Assembly: GCA_965216365.1 (NCBI GenBank)
Contig: CBDCFT010000003.1
Location: 248,001-312,000, forward strand
From: CBDCFT01 sp965216365
GTDB lineage: Bacteria; Pseudomonadota; Gammaproteobacteria; Arenicellales; CBDCFT01
Length of the DNA stretch: 64,000 nt
Direction of reading: 5' to 3'
The notes under the pieces are model-generated. The model was not told where the DNA came from, made no database searches, and was given only the letters and a program-made list of their open reading frames with translations. Made by a program: the position numbers and the translations under genes. Positions 35,945 to 45,297 of the stretch are shown here, piece by piece; the stretch's first letter is position 1, and each line of letters begins with the position of its first letter.

Positions 35945-36373
35945 ATGAAAACATTCGTAGCCAAGCCGCAAAACGTGCGCCGGGAATGGTTGCTCGTCGA
36001 TGCCCAGGACAAGGTTCTCGGCCGTCTGGCAACCGAAGTCGCACGCCGTCTTCGTGGCAAGCATAAAGCTGAATACACCCCCCATGTCGATACCGGCGAC
36101 TATGTGGTGATCATTAACGCAGAAAAGGTCCACGTGACCGGAAACAAGGAGCGGAACAAGGTGTATCACCGTCACTCCGGTTTTCCCGGCGGCATTAAAT
36201 CCGTCACTCTGGACAAGGTGCGCGCTACCCATCCGGAACGAATTATCGAAACGGCGGTTAAAGGCATGTTGCCGAAAAATTCGCTGGGCCGCACGATGTT
36301 TTCAAAACTGCGTGTTTATGCCGGGGCCGATCATCAGCACCAGGCACAACAGCCAAAACCCATAGAAATTTGA
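35945..36373 (+). CDS. rplM: 50S ribosomal protein L13
   Basis: 142 residues from ATG 35945 (MKTFVAKPQNVRREWLLVDA), the normal L13 length. Conserved blocks are VLGRLATEVARRLRGKHKAEYTPHVDTGDYVVIINAEK and MLPKNSLGRTMFSKLRVYAG. It assembles early onto 23S rRNA. It forms the standard rplM-rpsI operon with a 20-bp gap. Confidence 0.98.
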   Translation: MKTFVAKPQNVRREWLLVDAQDKVLGRLATEVARRLRGKHKAEYTPHVDTGDYVVIINAEKVHVTGNKERNKVYHRHSGFPGGIKSVTLDKVRATHPERIIETAVKGMLPKNSLGRTMFSKLRVYAGADHQHQAQQPKPIEI

Positions 36374-36393
36374 AAGTAGAGATTTAAAAACAC

Positions 36394-36792
36394 ATGGCAG
36401 CTTCACAAGATACTTATATCGGCACCGGACGGCGCAAATCATCGACTGCAAGAGTTTATTTACGACCCGGCAGTGGCGCTATTACAGTCAATAAGAAAGC
36501 CCTGGACGACTATTTTGGCCGCGAAACCTCGCGCATGGTGGTACGCCAGCCATTAGAAACGGCAGAGTTAGCGAATCGGTTCGATATTCAGGTCAATGTG
36601 GCTGGTGGTGGCAATAGCGGTCAGGCCGGCGCGATTCGTCTGGGCATTACCCGGGCGTTGATGGAATACGATGAAACACTGCGGAGTCCGTTGCGAAAAG
36701 CGGGGTTTGTTACCCGCGATGCACGTGAGGTTGAGCGTAAGAAAGTGGGTCTGCACAAGGCGCGCAAACGTCCACAGTACTCAAAGCGATAA
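36394..36792 (+). CDS. rpsI: 30S ribosomal protein S9
   Basis: 132 residues (E. coli has 130). Family features are YIGTGRRKSSTARVYLRPGSG at the start, GGGNSGQAGAIRLGITRALMEYD in the middle, and the basic tail ending KARKRPQYSKR that reaches the P-site tRNA. It is the last gene of the rplM-rpsI unit and is followed by a clear terminator. Confidence 0.98.
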   Translation: MAASQDTYIGTGRRKSSTARVYLRPGSGAITVNKKALDDYFGRETSRMVVRQPLETAELANRFDIQVNVAGGGNSGQAGAIRLGITRALMEYDETLRSPLRKAGFVTRDAREVERKKVGLHKARKRPQYSKR

Positions 36793-36816
36793 ATTTGAGA
36801 TTGGTTTTCAAGAAAG

Positions 36817-36839
36817 CGCCGCTATCAGCGGCGTTTTTT
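36817..36839 (+). terminator. Terminator of the rplM-rpsI operon
   Basis: Arms CGCCGCT and AGCGGCG with the three-base loop ATC are followed by TTTTTT. It lies 25 bp after the rpsI stop codon. Confidence 0.9.
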
Positions 36840-36917
36840 CTATGTGTAATTTATCCCGGGCTATAACTTGACGAATAACCGTCGCCGCTCGATACTCCCG
36901 TGCTTAGCTGAACCCAC

Positions 36918-36991
36918 TGGGGGATCGTCTAGCGGTAGGACTGCGGACTCTGACTCCGCCAGCCCAGGTTCGAATCCTGGTCCCCCAGCCA
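36918..36991 (+). tRNA. tRNA-Gln (anticodon CTG)
   Basis: A full cloverleaf of 74 nt with encoded CCA. The acceptor stem TGGGGGA pairs with TCCCCCA, the anticodon stem GCGGA pairs with TCCGC around the loop CTCTGAC, and the T arm is CCAGG TTCGAAT CCTGG. The anticodon CTG reads CAG. The U-starting acceptor end is typical of bacterial tRNA-Gln. Confidence 0.96.
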
Positions 36992-37116
36992 ATACACTTT
37001 AAATTTAATGCGTTTTCAAATAATGCGCCTAATGGTACAGCTGTTTCACTGGCAAAGCAGACGCTCGAAAATAAACCCCACTCAGGCCGGCGTGTTATTA
37101 CGCATGAAATTATAAG

Positions 37117-38772
37117 GTGACAGCCATATTGTCCCAATCCAATTACACGCCGGCATATAAAGTGGAGAAACTGGGTAGAAAGGTTGCCATTACGTTTCTG
37201 GTTGCGGTACTGCTCAAGCTGTGGCTGGTCGAAGCACACGAGATTTACGCGGATCGCACACCTCATGACGGTTTGCTGTTCGCGTTTCAGGCTTACAACC
37301 TGTTAGATGGAAACTGGTTGGGAAGCTTCAATGACAAAACGCTGATCAAAGGGATAGGCAATCCGTTGTTTATCGCCACCGCCTACTGGCTGGGGATCCC
37401 TCTGTTGACGGCTTACCAGTTACTTTATACTTTTGTTTGCCTGACGGTGGTGTACGCGGTAAAGCCACTGGTGCGCAATCGGTCGTATCTTGTCTTTTTG
37501 TTTTTGATTCTTTTGTTTAATCCTTTTTCAAACAGCTACCCGCTGATGAGTTCAACCATGCGGGCTAGTGTATACGTCAGTATGACACTGCTTTGTCTGG
37601 GTTCCATGATCGGACTGTGGCATCGCAGTCAGCGTTCAGCGTGGGGTGCGGCAAAGTGGGCCTTACTCTTTTCGCTGTCGTTCACCATGTTGTGGATTAC
37701 ACGTGAAGAGATGATCTGGTTTGTGCCCGTTTATATCTGTTTTGGTCTGGTCTATATCTTGCCCTGGAGCTGGAACGCGGGGTTGAGTGTTAAGCTGAGG
37801 GCGTGTTTGTTTGCCGCTCCCCTGGTTTTATATGCAATAGTCTATTCATCGATAGCCGCGCTTAACTACCATTATTATGGAGTGCGTGTCGTAAACGAGT
37901 TGAAGTCGAAAGAGTTTGTGTCTGCGCTGGGTGGTTTGATGAATGTCAAACCCAAAGTTAATAAGCGTCACACCGTCGTCTCGCTGTATGCCGAAAATCA
38001 AGCCATCAAGGCAAGCCCGTCACTGGCGGAGCTGAAGCCTTTTCTGGGAAAGTCTAAGTGGCCGGCGTCTTTTTATATATGGAAATTTCGTTCTGCCGCC
38101 TCGAAGTCCGGGTATTACGATCTAGAAGACGATGCAAAACCCGCACTCGATCTCTACCGGCGTATCGGCGACGAGATCGCGAGCGCCTGCGAGTCGGGAG
38201 AACTGGATTGTCTGGAGCGAAAACCAACCCTCAGACCACCGTGGTACAAGGAGTATAACGAATTAGTGTTGCCAACCTTCCTCGAGCTGGCATCGCGCGC
38301 GGTAAATTTTAACCGGTTCAATGCCGATTCTTCGAAATTCTCCACGGATATGAGAAGAAATTTTTTTCTTATGTATGATTATGTAACCGGAGAGCATCCG
38401 GAACGCAAATACACGAATATCCAGGTACCGGACTTCGAAAGAAAAATGACGGCTATGAAAGAATACGTATTGGGTCGTATCGGAAAGATTTTCCGTTACC
38501 TTGTTCCACTTCTTTTCTTGGTCGCAGTTTTTTTTCATGCACGCATGCTGTTATCAGCGCTATTCTCAAAGCGGCTAAAATTTCAACCCGTGTTTGGGAT
38601 AATATTATTTGGCGGCGGCTTGTCTGTTCTAGCGATGTTGACGTTCGTAAAAATCACACTTTGGAACGTCGTGCGGCCGCTTTATGTTATTTATCCTATT
38701 GTGTTGTTGTATATCGTATGGATGCTGGCGCCCCTGCAAGATAGTCAATCAAATCAAACCACCGCAGAATGA
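37117..38772 (+). CDS. Polytopic membrane protein of unknown function
   Basis: 551 residues with about ten predicted spans: one near residues 25-40 (VAITFLVAVLLKLWLV), a group at about 80-260, and four in the last 110 residues. A soluble loop of roughly 190 residues (about 265-440) lies between them. The layout resembles membrane glycosyltransferase- or polymerase-like proteins, but I see no signature motif. The start is uncertain: GTG 37117, or TTG 37129, which has AAGGTGA well placed upstream. It sits alone between tRNA-Gln and a convergent FAD enzyme gene. Confidence 0.6.
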   Translation: MTAILSQSNYTPAYKVEKLGRKVAITFLVAVLLKLWLVEAHEIYADRTPHDGLLFAFQAYNLLDGNWLGSFNDKTLIKGIGNPLFIATAYWLGIPLLTAYQLLYTFVCLTVVYAVKPLVRNRSYLVFLFLILLFNPFSNSYPLMSSTMRASVYVSMTLLCLGSMIGLWHRSQRSAWGAAKWALLFSLSFTMLWITREEMIWFVPVYICFGLVYILPWSWNAGLSVKLRACLFAAPLVLYAIVYSSIAALNYHYYGVRVVNELKSKEFVSALGGLMNVKPKVNKRHTVVSLYAENQAIKASPSLAELKPFLGKSKWPASFYIWKFRSAASKSGYYDLEDDAKPALDLYRRIGDEIASACESGELDCLERKPTLRPPWYKEYNELVLPTFLELASRAVNFNRFNADSSKFSTDMRRNFFLMYDYVTGEHPERKYTNIQVPDFERKMTAMKEYVLGRIGKIFRYLVPLLFLVAVFFHARMLLSALFSKRLKFQPVFGIILFGGGLSVLAMLTFVKITLWNVVRPLYVIYPIVLLYIVWMLAPLQDSQSNQTTAE

Positions 38773-38821
38773 GGAATTGCCAAGAAATGTCAGGTAAATA
38801 AATCCCAAACCTAATCTGGAA

Positions 38822-40408
38822 TTACTTCGATTCGTGGTATTCCTCTTCCGTATTGATTTGCCAGATATTGTCTTTGGTTGAGATGCCGTTAACGATGTTT
38901 TGCACTGCGGTCATTGCGGTCAGCATTGAATGATCCTGATTGTTGTATTTGTGCATACCGTTGCGCCCAACCAGAAAAAGATTCTCAATCTTATCGAGAT
39001 AAGCACTTACCGCCGGTAATTCTTCGTAGGTTCCAAAATAAGCCGGATATGCTTTGGGCATTTTGATAATCACGTGGTCGAGTACGTCTTGCTTTTTTAT
39101 GATCTGGATGGACGATAGCTCGTCTACAGCTTGCTGATATATTTCCTCATCGCTGCTGTTCCAGAAGGGATCGTGCTCATTACAAAAATATTCTAAACCT
39201 AACCATACGGTATTCGGATCCGCCACCATCGCGGGACTCCAATTGTTAAATATCTGTAGCCGGCCCAGTTTCACCTCAGGCTCTTGGATATAGATCCAGT
39301 TATCGGGTATCAGGTCACTGCTACCAGAGCCTTTGCGGCTTATTTTCAGATTCTTTACCAACAGACCAACGGTGAGAAAGTCCCGGTAGACCAGCCCGTC
39401 GGAAAGAGAGCGAGTAGCTTCGGGCGCGGGCGGGTGGAGTGCGGCGACAAGGTTGCGAACCGGCATGCTCGATATGCAATAGTCGCCGGCGAGATCATGA
39501 TTTTCTCCGGTTTGTGTGTTGGTGTAACCCACCGACGAAATCGCGCGATCGGTGCAATCGAGTTTATTTACTTCACATTGATAGTGAATTTCCCCACCCA
39601 AATGCACGATATCTTCAGCCACCCGATCCCACATCTGGCCCGGGCCGAATTTTGGATACAAAAATTGTTCGATTAACGATGTCTCGATCTCTTTTTGTCT
39701 GATTGACCGGCTTTTGGGCAGCATGGATTTAAACGCGTGGCTAATGGCCTTGGTTATAGACAGTCCTTTAATACGCTGCGCTCCCCATTCAGCCGTAATT
39801 TGTGTGCACGGCACGCCCCAGACTTTCTCGGTATAGTCGCGAAAAAAGGTGGCATAGAGTTCTCGTCCAAAACGATTGATAAAGAACTCTTCCAGATTCT
39901 TTTCGTTTTTAATGGGGAAAAGGGACGCATAGATGTAACTCAAGCCAATCTTTATCGTTCGAACCAGGCCGAGGTTGAGTAGCGTATTTACGCTGAGCGA
40001 AATGGGGTAATCGTAAAACTTGCCGCCGAAAAATATTCGCGAAACCCGTTGCCGAACCAGCATGACATCATCGGGTGATCGCCCGGCTTTCAACTCCTGT
40101 TTTGGGGAAATCGTCTTGTGTTTATTCTGATAGGTGATCTCGATCTCACGGTCATCTCCGTTTGCGGGAGCTTCAATCGTAAGAATTTCCTGCCACCAGT
40201 CCATCACCCGGTCGGACTTGGAGAAAAAACGATGTCCGCCAATGTCGATGCGATTGCCTTTATAGTTGACGGTTTTCGATATGCCGCCATTGTCATTGCT
40301 AGCTTCCAGTACAATCGGTTTGATATCGCTGTGTCTTAACAGCTCCAACGCAGTGGTGAGTCCCGCTGGGCCGGCGCCAATGATAATGGCGGTTTTTTGA
40401 TCGTTCAT
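38822..40408 (-). CDS. FAD-dependent amine-oxidoreductase-like protein (UDP-galactopyranose mutase-like)
   Basis: 528 residues starting with the dinucleotide fold IIIGAGPAGLTTALELLRH, then GGISKTVNYKGNRIDIGGHRFFSKSDRVMDWW, which is typical of the protoporphyrinogen-oxidase/UDP-galactopyranose-mutase-related group. The C terminus has the FAD-closing motif NLFLVGRNGMHKYNNQDHSMLTAM. Such enzymes often occur in surface polysaccharide loci. The reaction cannot be fixed from sequence. It is convergent with the unknown membrane protein gene 50 bp away. Confidence 0.75.
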   Translation of the reverse strand: MNDQKTAIIIGAGPAGLTTALELLRHSDIKPIVLEASNDNGGISKTVNYKGNRIDIGGHRFFSKSDRVMDWWQEILTIEAPANGDDREIEITYQNKHKTISPKQELKAGRSPDDVMLVRQRVSRIFFGGKFYDYPISLSVNTLLNLGLVRTIKIGLSYIYASLFPIKNEKNLEEFFINRFGRELYATFFRDYTEKVWGVPCTQITAEWGAQRIKGLSITKAISHAFKSMLPKSRSIRQKEIETSLIEQFLYPKFGPGQMWDRVAEDIVHLGGEIHYQCEVNKLDCTDRAISSVGYTNTQTGENHDLAGDYCISSMPVRNLVAALHPPAPEATRSLSDGLVYRDFLTVGLLVKNLKISRKGSGSSDLIPDNWIYIQEPEVKLGRLQIFNNWSPAMVADPNTVWLGLEYFCNEHDPFWNSSDEEIYQQAVDELSSIQIIKKQDVLDHVIIKMPKAYPAYFGTYEELPAVSAYLDKIENLFLVGRNGMHKYNNQDHSMLTAMTAVQNIVNGISTKDNIWQINTEEEYHESK

Positions 40409-40714
40409 CCGCGCTTAGATGTCACTCGCACGGCGGCGCAATACGGTGCCGGTTCCATAATTGTTAATTATCAATATAATGCCTTTGGCTTTATCGCTAT
40501 CTGTTTTTGGTTTGAGTCCCGGCATGTTAAGGCCGGGGCATTACGCTAGTTGGTAATCCCGCCCACTGAAACTTCGAGTATATTCAAAGAGATAGGGTAT
40601 TGCACGTGCGCAAGCGCAGATTGCTGCCGTGGGCGCGGATTGCTTATGAGAGTTCATATTTACGTAACGCAAGATTATTTGCCACCGTTTTACAAAACAA
40701 TCAGGAAACAATGA
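40409..40714. other. Intergenic region upstream of malate synthase
   Basis: A 306-bp gap between the divergent FAD enzyme gene and glcB. It contains a hairpin with arms CCCGGC and GCCGGG (40518-40537) without a T-run, and otherwise nothing that I recognise. Promoters of both genes should lie here. Confidence 0.4.
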
Positions 40715-42892
40715 ATGAGTGACAGTATTGAGATACATGGCTTGAATATTGCACGGCCTTTACACGATCTGGTGAACGATGAAATCGCGCCGGGTACTGG
40801 AATCGACCCAGACACATTCTGGTCGTCATTCGCGAAAATCGTGCAGAATTTAGCACCCAAAAATCGTGCATTACTGAAAAAACGCGACGATTTGCAAGCC
40901 AAACTCGATGATTGGCACGCACAGCACAAAGGCCAGACTATCGATGTAGAGGAATATAAGACATTCCTGACCGATATTGGCTATCTCATTCCTGAAGGTG
41001 AAGATTTTTCGGTATCGACGGCAAACGTCGATAAGGAAATTACCACCATCGCCGGCCCGCAACTGGTCGTTCCGGTGGATAATTCGCGTTATGCGCTGAA
41101 CGCGGCGAATGCGCGCTGGGGCAGTCTTTACGATGCCTTGTACGGCACGGATGTGATTCACGAAGAAGAGGGCTGCAAGAAAACCAACAAATACAATCCG
41201 GTGCGTGGTGCGAAAGTCATCAAATATGCGCGTGATTTTCTGGATCGATCCGTGCCACTGGAAGTCGGCAGCCACAGCTATGTCGTCAAGTACAAAGTCA
41301 AAGGCGGCAAGCTGCTCGCCATCATGGGGGACGGTACACGCACCGGACTCGGTCATCGGGAACGATTCGTCGGTTACGCCGGCGATCCGGACAAACCGGA
41401 TGTTATCCTGCTGCGGCACAACGATCTGCACTTCGAAATCAGGATTGGCGAAGGCTATTTTATCGGCCGTGGCGATCTCGCCCATGTTTATGACATACAG
41501 CTTGAAGCGGCCATCACCACTATCATGGATTGCGAAGATTCCGTTGCCGCTGTGGATACCGAAGACAAGGTACGCGTTTATCGTAACTGGCTCGGCTTGA
41601 TGAAAGGCGATTTGAAACGCAGCATAACCAAAGATGGGGAGACTATCGAGCGTGTGTTGGAACCCGATCGCGAATACGTTAGCGTGACTGGCGAGCCGTT
41701 AGTCTTGCATGGTCGTAGTCTCATGCTGGTGCGCAATGTCGGTCTCCACATGTATACGGATGCCGTGATGACGGTCGACGGCGAGGAAGTGCCCGAGGGA
41801 TTTCTCGACGCCATGGTGACCGTGCTGGCCGCCAAGCATGATTTGCTGGGCAAGGGACGATATAAAAACAGCCGTACCGGCAGCGTGTACATCGTCAAGC
41901 CAAAACTGCATGGCCCGGAAGAAGTCGCGGCGACGGTGGAATTGTTCGAGCGCGTGGAGGATGCGTTAGCGTTGGAACGCAACACTATTAAGATCGGCAT
42001 CATGGACGAAGAACGCCGCACCACCGTGAACTTGAAGGAGTGCATACGCGCAGCGCAGAAACGTGTCATTTTCATCAACACGGGTTTTCTTGACAGAACC
42101 GGCGATGAAATCCACACCATCATGGAAGCAGGCCCGGTGCTGCGTAAAAACAGTATGAAAACCACACCCTGGTTGCTGGCTTACGAAGACTGGAATGTTG
42201 ATGTCGGTCTGGAAACGGGTTTACCCGGCCACGCGCAGATCGGCAAGGGCATGTGGGCGGCGCCGGACAACATGGCGCAAATGATGGAAGTCAAGGTCGT
42301 ACATCCGCGGGCGGGCGCCAACACTGCATGGGTGCCATCACCGACGGCCGCTACGTTGCATGCCATTCATTATCACGAAGCGAAAGTTTCCGCCCGTCAG
42401 CGTGAGTTACGCCATACGCCGCGCGCGAATCTTGCGGATATTCTGACCGTGCCGGTTTTGCAGGATCACATGCCGAATGCAGACGACATACAAAACGAGC
42501 TGGAAAACAACGCCCAAAGCATTCTGGGCTACGTCGTGCGCTGGGTAGATCAGGGCGTAGGCTGCTCAAAAGTGCCGGATATCAACAACACCGCCTTGAT
42601 GGAAGATCGCGCGACGCTGCGTATCTCCAGTCAACATATTGCCAACTGGTTGCATCATGGTTTAACTACACGGGAACAGGTTATCGAAGTATTTCAAAAA
42701 ATGGCCGCCGTGGTGAATGAGCAGAATTCAGGTGACGCGAGTTATCACAATATGGCACCGGATTTTGACGATAGCATTGCCTTTCAAGCCGCGCTGGATC
42801 TGGTATTCACCGGCCGTGAGCAAGCCAATGGCTATACCGAACCGGTATTGCATGCCCGCCGACGGGAGGTGAAGGCGGCAAATGCGGGTTAG
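40715..42892 (+). CDS. glcB: Malate synthase G
   Basis: 725 residues, the length of the single-domain G isoform. Conserved parts include ANARWGSLYDALYGTD, IMDCEDSVAAVDTEDKVRVYRNWLGLMKG, GRSLMLVRNVGLHMYTDAV, MDEERRTTVNLKECI, and VGCSKVPDINNTALMEDRATLRISSQHIANWL. It condenses glyoxylate with acetyl-CoA to malate. It would dispose of the glyoxylate made by GlcDEF, although the two loci are about 9 kb apart. The start ATG at 40715 fits the family. Confidence 0.97.
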   Translation: MSDSIEIHGLNIARPLHDLVNDEIAPGTGIDPDTFWSSFAKIVQNLAPKNRALLKKRDDLQAKLDDWHAQHKGQTIDVEEYKTFLTDIGYLIPEGEDFSVSTANVDKEITTIAGPQLVVPVDNSRYALNAANARWGSLYDALYGTDVIHEEEGCKKTNKYNPVRGAKVIKYARDFLDRSVPLEVGSHSYVVKYKVKGGKLLAIMGDGTRTGLGHRERFVGYAGDPDKPDVILLRHNDLHFEIRIGEGYFIGRGDLAHVYDIQLEAAITTIMDCEDSVAAVDTEDKVRVYRNWLGLMKGDLKRSITKDGETIERVLEPDREYVSVTGEPLVLHGRSLMLVRNVGLHMYTDAVMTVDGEEVPEGFLDAMVTVLAAKHDLLGKGRYKNSRTGSVYIVKPKLHGPEEVAATVELFERVEDALALERNTIKIGIMDEERRTTVNLKECIRAAQKRVIFINTGFLDRTGDEIHTIMEAGPVLRKNSMKTTPWLLAYEDWNVDVGLETGLPGHAQIGKGMWAAPDNMAQMMEVKVVHPRAGANTAWVPSPTAATLHAIHYHEAKVSARQRELRHTPRANLADILTVPVLQDHMPNADDIQNELENNAQSILGYVVRWVDQGVGCSKVPDINNTALMEDRATLRISSQHIANWLHHGLTTREQVIEVFQKMAAVVNEQNSGDASYHNMAPDFDDSIAFQAALDLVFTGREQANGYTEPVLHARRREVKAANAG

Positions 42893-43104
42893 ATCACGGA
42901 GAGTCGGTAATATGCAAACAATATTATTCAGGGATTCTGTTGGCTAGGTGTTAATGCCGCACTGCCGTTGGTCGTATCGCGCTATCCGAATACAAGACTC
43001 AACCTCGTTAGACGAAAAGACAAGTAGGTACTATGCTGCGACAGTTTAATTACACGTAGTGCAAGTTTGATACATTCGACAGGTAAGCATCTGAAAGAAC
43101 AACT

Positions 43105-44076
43105 ATGTCTTTACCAAGAATTTATATTGACGGTCACGCCGGTACGACGGGTCTGCGCATACGCGAGTGGCTGGCTGATCGTAATGATATCGAGTTGATT
43201 ACCCTGCCGGACGATACGCGCAAAGATGATGATGCTCGGCGTGATTGCATGTTGGACTCTGACATCGCGGTGTTGTGCCTGCCGGACGAGGCAGCGCGAG
43301 AGGCTGCACAATGGGTTGAGGACGGTTCGACGCGTTTGATTGATGCTAGCACTGCACACCGGGTCAATGACGATTGGGTTTTTGGTTTGCCGGAGCTGCA
43401 GCCTGGCCAACGATCCGCGATTAAAGCAGCGAAATTAGTCAGCAATCCAGGTTGTTATTCGTCTTCGACAATTTTGCTGTTGCGTCCGTTGGTTGATGCT
43501 GGTGTTATCGGGCATGACGCCGTAATTATGATTCACGCGTTGTCAGGTTATTCCGGTGGCGGCCGCGGTCTAATCGAGCGCTGGGAAGACAAGAACGGGC
43601 AGTTAAGCCATCTACCGTATGAAGCGCCTTATGCGTTGACCGCGCGGCACAAACACATTCCGGAAATTATGAAATACACGGGTTTAAAACTGGAACCCCA
43701 GTTTGAACCTTCGGTTGGCCCGTTTCGTTGCGGTATGCGGGTGCAGATTCCTCTGCATGCGGCGATGCTTGGATCGCAGATCGACGGCTCGCACATACAC
43801 GATATTTTAAGTGAGCGTTATAACAACGAGTATTTCGTCAATGTGCGACCGTTAATCGACCAAGCCGGCTTCGATGAACTGACCTTTGACCCGCAAGCGT
43901 GTAACGATACCAATCGAATCGATTTATTTGTCATCGCTCATGCCAGTGGGCACGTTTTACTAATGGCAGTTCTGGATAACCTGGGCAAAGGCGCATCAGG
44001 TATGGCGATACAAAGTTTGAATTTGACGTTGGATGTGGCTGAGAACACTGGATTGCCGGTCCAAAGTTCGGTTTGA
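43105..44076 (+). CDS. argC: N-acetyl-gamma-glutamyl-phosphate reductase, short type
   Basis: 323 residues of the short (type 2) ArgC class. IYIDGHAGTTGLRIREWL is the NADP site, and the catalytic cysteine is C117 in SNPGCYSSS. HALSGYSGGGRGLIERWED and RHKHIPEIMKYTGL are also typical. It carries out the third step of arginine synthesis. The next gene starts inside its stop codon (TTGA overlap), so the two are coupled. Confidence 0.95.
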   Translation: MSLPRIYIDGHAGTTGLRIREWLADRNDIELITLPDDTRKDDDARRDCMLDSDIAVLCLPDEAAREAAQWVEDGSTRLIDASTAHRVNDDWVFGLPELQPGQRSAIKAAKLVSNPGCYSSSTILLLRPLVDAGVIGHDAVIMIHALSGYSGGGRGLIERWEDKNGQLSHLPYEAPYALTARHKHIPEIMKYTGLKLEPQFEPSVGPFRCGMRVQIPLHAAMLGSQIDGSHIHDILSERYNNEYFVNVRPLIDQAGFDELTFDPQACNDTNRIDLFVIAHASGHVLLMAVLDNLGKGASGMAIQSLNLTLDVAENTGLPVQSSV

Positions 44077-44789
44077 TTATCAATAAATTCAACGCGTTAT
44101 CTTGGCAGGTCAAGTATTGGCTGGTAGTTGCCGTGTTTCTCGCATTGTTGCTGAGTTATCTCGGTGTGTATTACCTGGGTCATCAAAAAGGATTGGCCGA
44201 ATTCAATCCGCAAGCGAGTTATGTCGAGCAAATGGAAAACGAGTTTGCCCGGTTGCGTGAACAAAGCACAATTTCGATTGAACGTTATGATGAACTGTGG
44301 GCGGAGTTCACGCGCGCAAAACAGCAAAATCAAATCGACAAAACAACGCACACCGAATTGTCGCGTTCGCTGGATCAGTCGACCGAAACCATTACTCAGC
44401 TACGCGAGCAAATCGATTTTTATCAAAACATCCTGGCGCCCGTAGGTGACGCGGCGAAACTCGAAATTTACGATTTAAGTATTCGTCACGCGACCGGTGT
44501 CAATGAGTACCAGTATCATTTGGTGTTAAGACAGCCGCCGGACAGCAAAAAAGAAGTCACCGGCAATGTGAACCTGGGGGTAGAGGGGTTAATAGGAAGT
44601 GAACGTAAAATTGTCGAGCTGGCGGATACCGGTACCAACATTGACAAGATGGCGTTTCGTTATTTTCAGGCCTTTCAGGGGGCGTTCGTATTACCAACGA
44701 ACTTTCGCCCGGAGCGTATTCGCGTACGTGTGCTGCCTAAGGATGCAAAAAAACCGTTGGAAAAATGGTTTCCCTGGCGCGCGGTGTGA
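44073..44789 (+). CDS. Single-span membrane protein with coiled coil (conserved with argC/erpA in Gammaproteobacteria)
   Basis: 238 residues: an N-terminal membrane span (residues about 16-36, WLVVAVFLALLLSYLGVYYLG), a coiled-coil stretch (about 48-125 with heptad charge pattern EQMENEFARLREQ, LSRSLDQSTETITQLREQIDFYQN), and a C-terminal globular domain. The start TTG 44073 overlaps the argC stop by 4 bp. Uncharacterised proteins of this layout (DUF6776-like) sit between argC and erpA in other Gammaproteobacteria. The function is unknown; an envelope role is only inferred from topology. Confidence 0.7.
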   Translation: MIINKFNALSWQVKYWLVVAVFLALLLSYLGVYYLGHQKGLAEFNPQASYVEQMENEFARLREQSTISIERYDELWAEFTRAKQQNQIDKTTHTELSRSLDQSTETITQLREQIDFYQNILAPVGDAAKLEIYDLSIRHATGVNEYQYHLVLRQPPDSKKEVTGNVNLGVEGLIGSERKIVELADTGTNIDKMAFRYFQAFQGAFVLPTNFRPERIRVRVLPKDAKKPLEKWFPWRAV

Positions 44790-44859
44790 TTGAATTTAGT
44801 CGATTTCGATCCTATATAATGTAGATTAAGATGGTAAATTATTCTGGAAACACCGTTTG

Positions 44860-45195
44860 ATGAGTACGCAACTGCTAAATTTTACCGAGAGCGCGGCTTC
44901 TCGCGTGCGCGAATTGATCGCGCAAAAGGATAATCCTGGCCTGATGCTGCGTGTGTACGTGCAAGGCGGCGGGTGCTCCGGTTTCCAGTATGGATTTCAG
45001 TTCGACGAAAGCCGGAACGATGATGACATGAGTATCGAAAAAAACGGTGTCACGTTGTTGGTCGATTCAATTAGCTTCCAGTATTTGATGGGCGCGGAAG
45101 TGGATTTCAAAGACGATCTACAAGGCACCCGCTTCACCGTCAGCAACCCGAATGCGGCCACCACCTGCGGTTGCGGTTCGTCGTTTGGGATTTAG
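44860..45195 (+). CDS. erpA: Iron-sulphur cluster insertion protein ErpA
   Basis: 111 residues of the A-type carrier family with three conserved cysteines, C39 (GGGCSGFQYGF), C103 and C105 (TTCGCGSSF). It delivers Fe-S clusters to target proteins, which here would include the GlcF and LutAB type enzymes. I choose ATG 44860 over the TTG just before it. The gene belongs to a conserved argC-erpA-anmK-tyrS neighbourhood. Confidence 0.95.
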   Translation: MSTQLLNFTESAASRVRELIAQKDNPGLMLRVYVQGGGCSGFQYGFQFDESRNDDDMSIEKNGVTLLVDSISFQYLMGAEVDFKDDLQGTRFTVSNPNAATTCGCGSSFGI

Positions 45196-45198
45196 CCT

Positions 45199-45297
45199 TT
45201 AGCTCTTAGCTATCGGCTTTCAGCATTCAGTAAAGTTCACAGTCCGAGTTTCCGCTTATGGTTTTCGCTGATAGCTGACTGCTAAAAGCCGAACGCC
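45199..45297. repeat. Heptad-type repeat with facing arms
   Basis: The gap between the convergent erpA and anmK genes is filled by the dispersed family. TTAGCTATCGGCTTTCAGCA (about 45206-45225) faces GCTGATAGCTGACTGCTAAAA-type units (about 45267-45289) around a less ordered centre. The arms are partly complementary and could end transcription from both sides. Confidence 0.55.

Noticed and set aside
35633..36232. 199-residue frame on the minus strand across the rplM leader and start
   Set aside because: It is antisense to a ribosomal protein gene and its composition is unlike a real protein.
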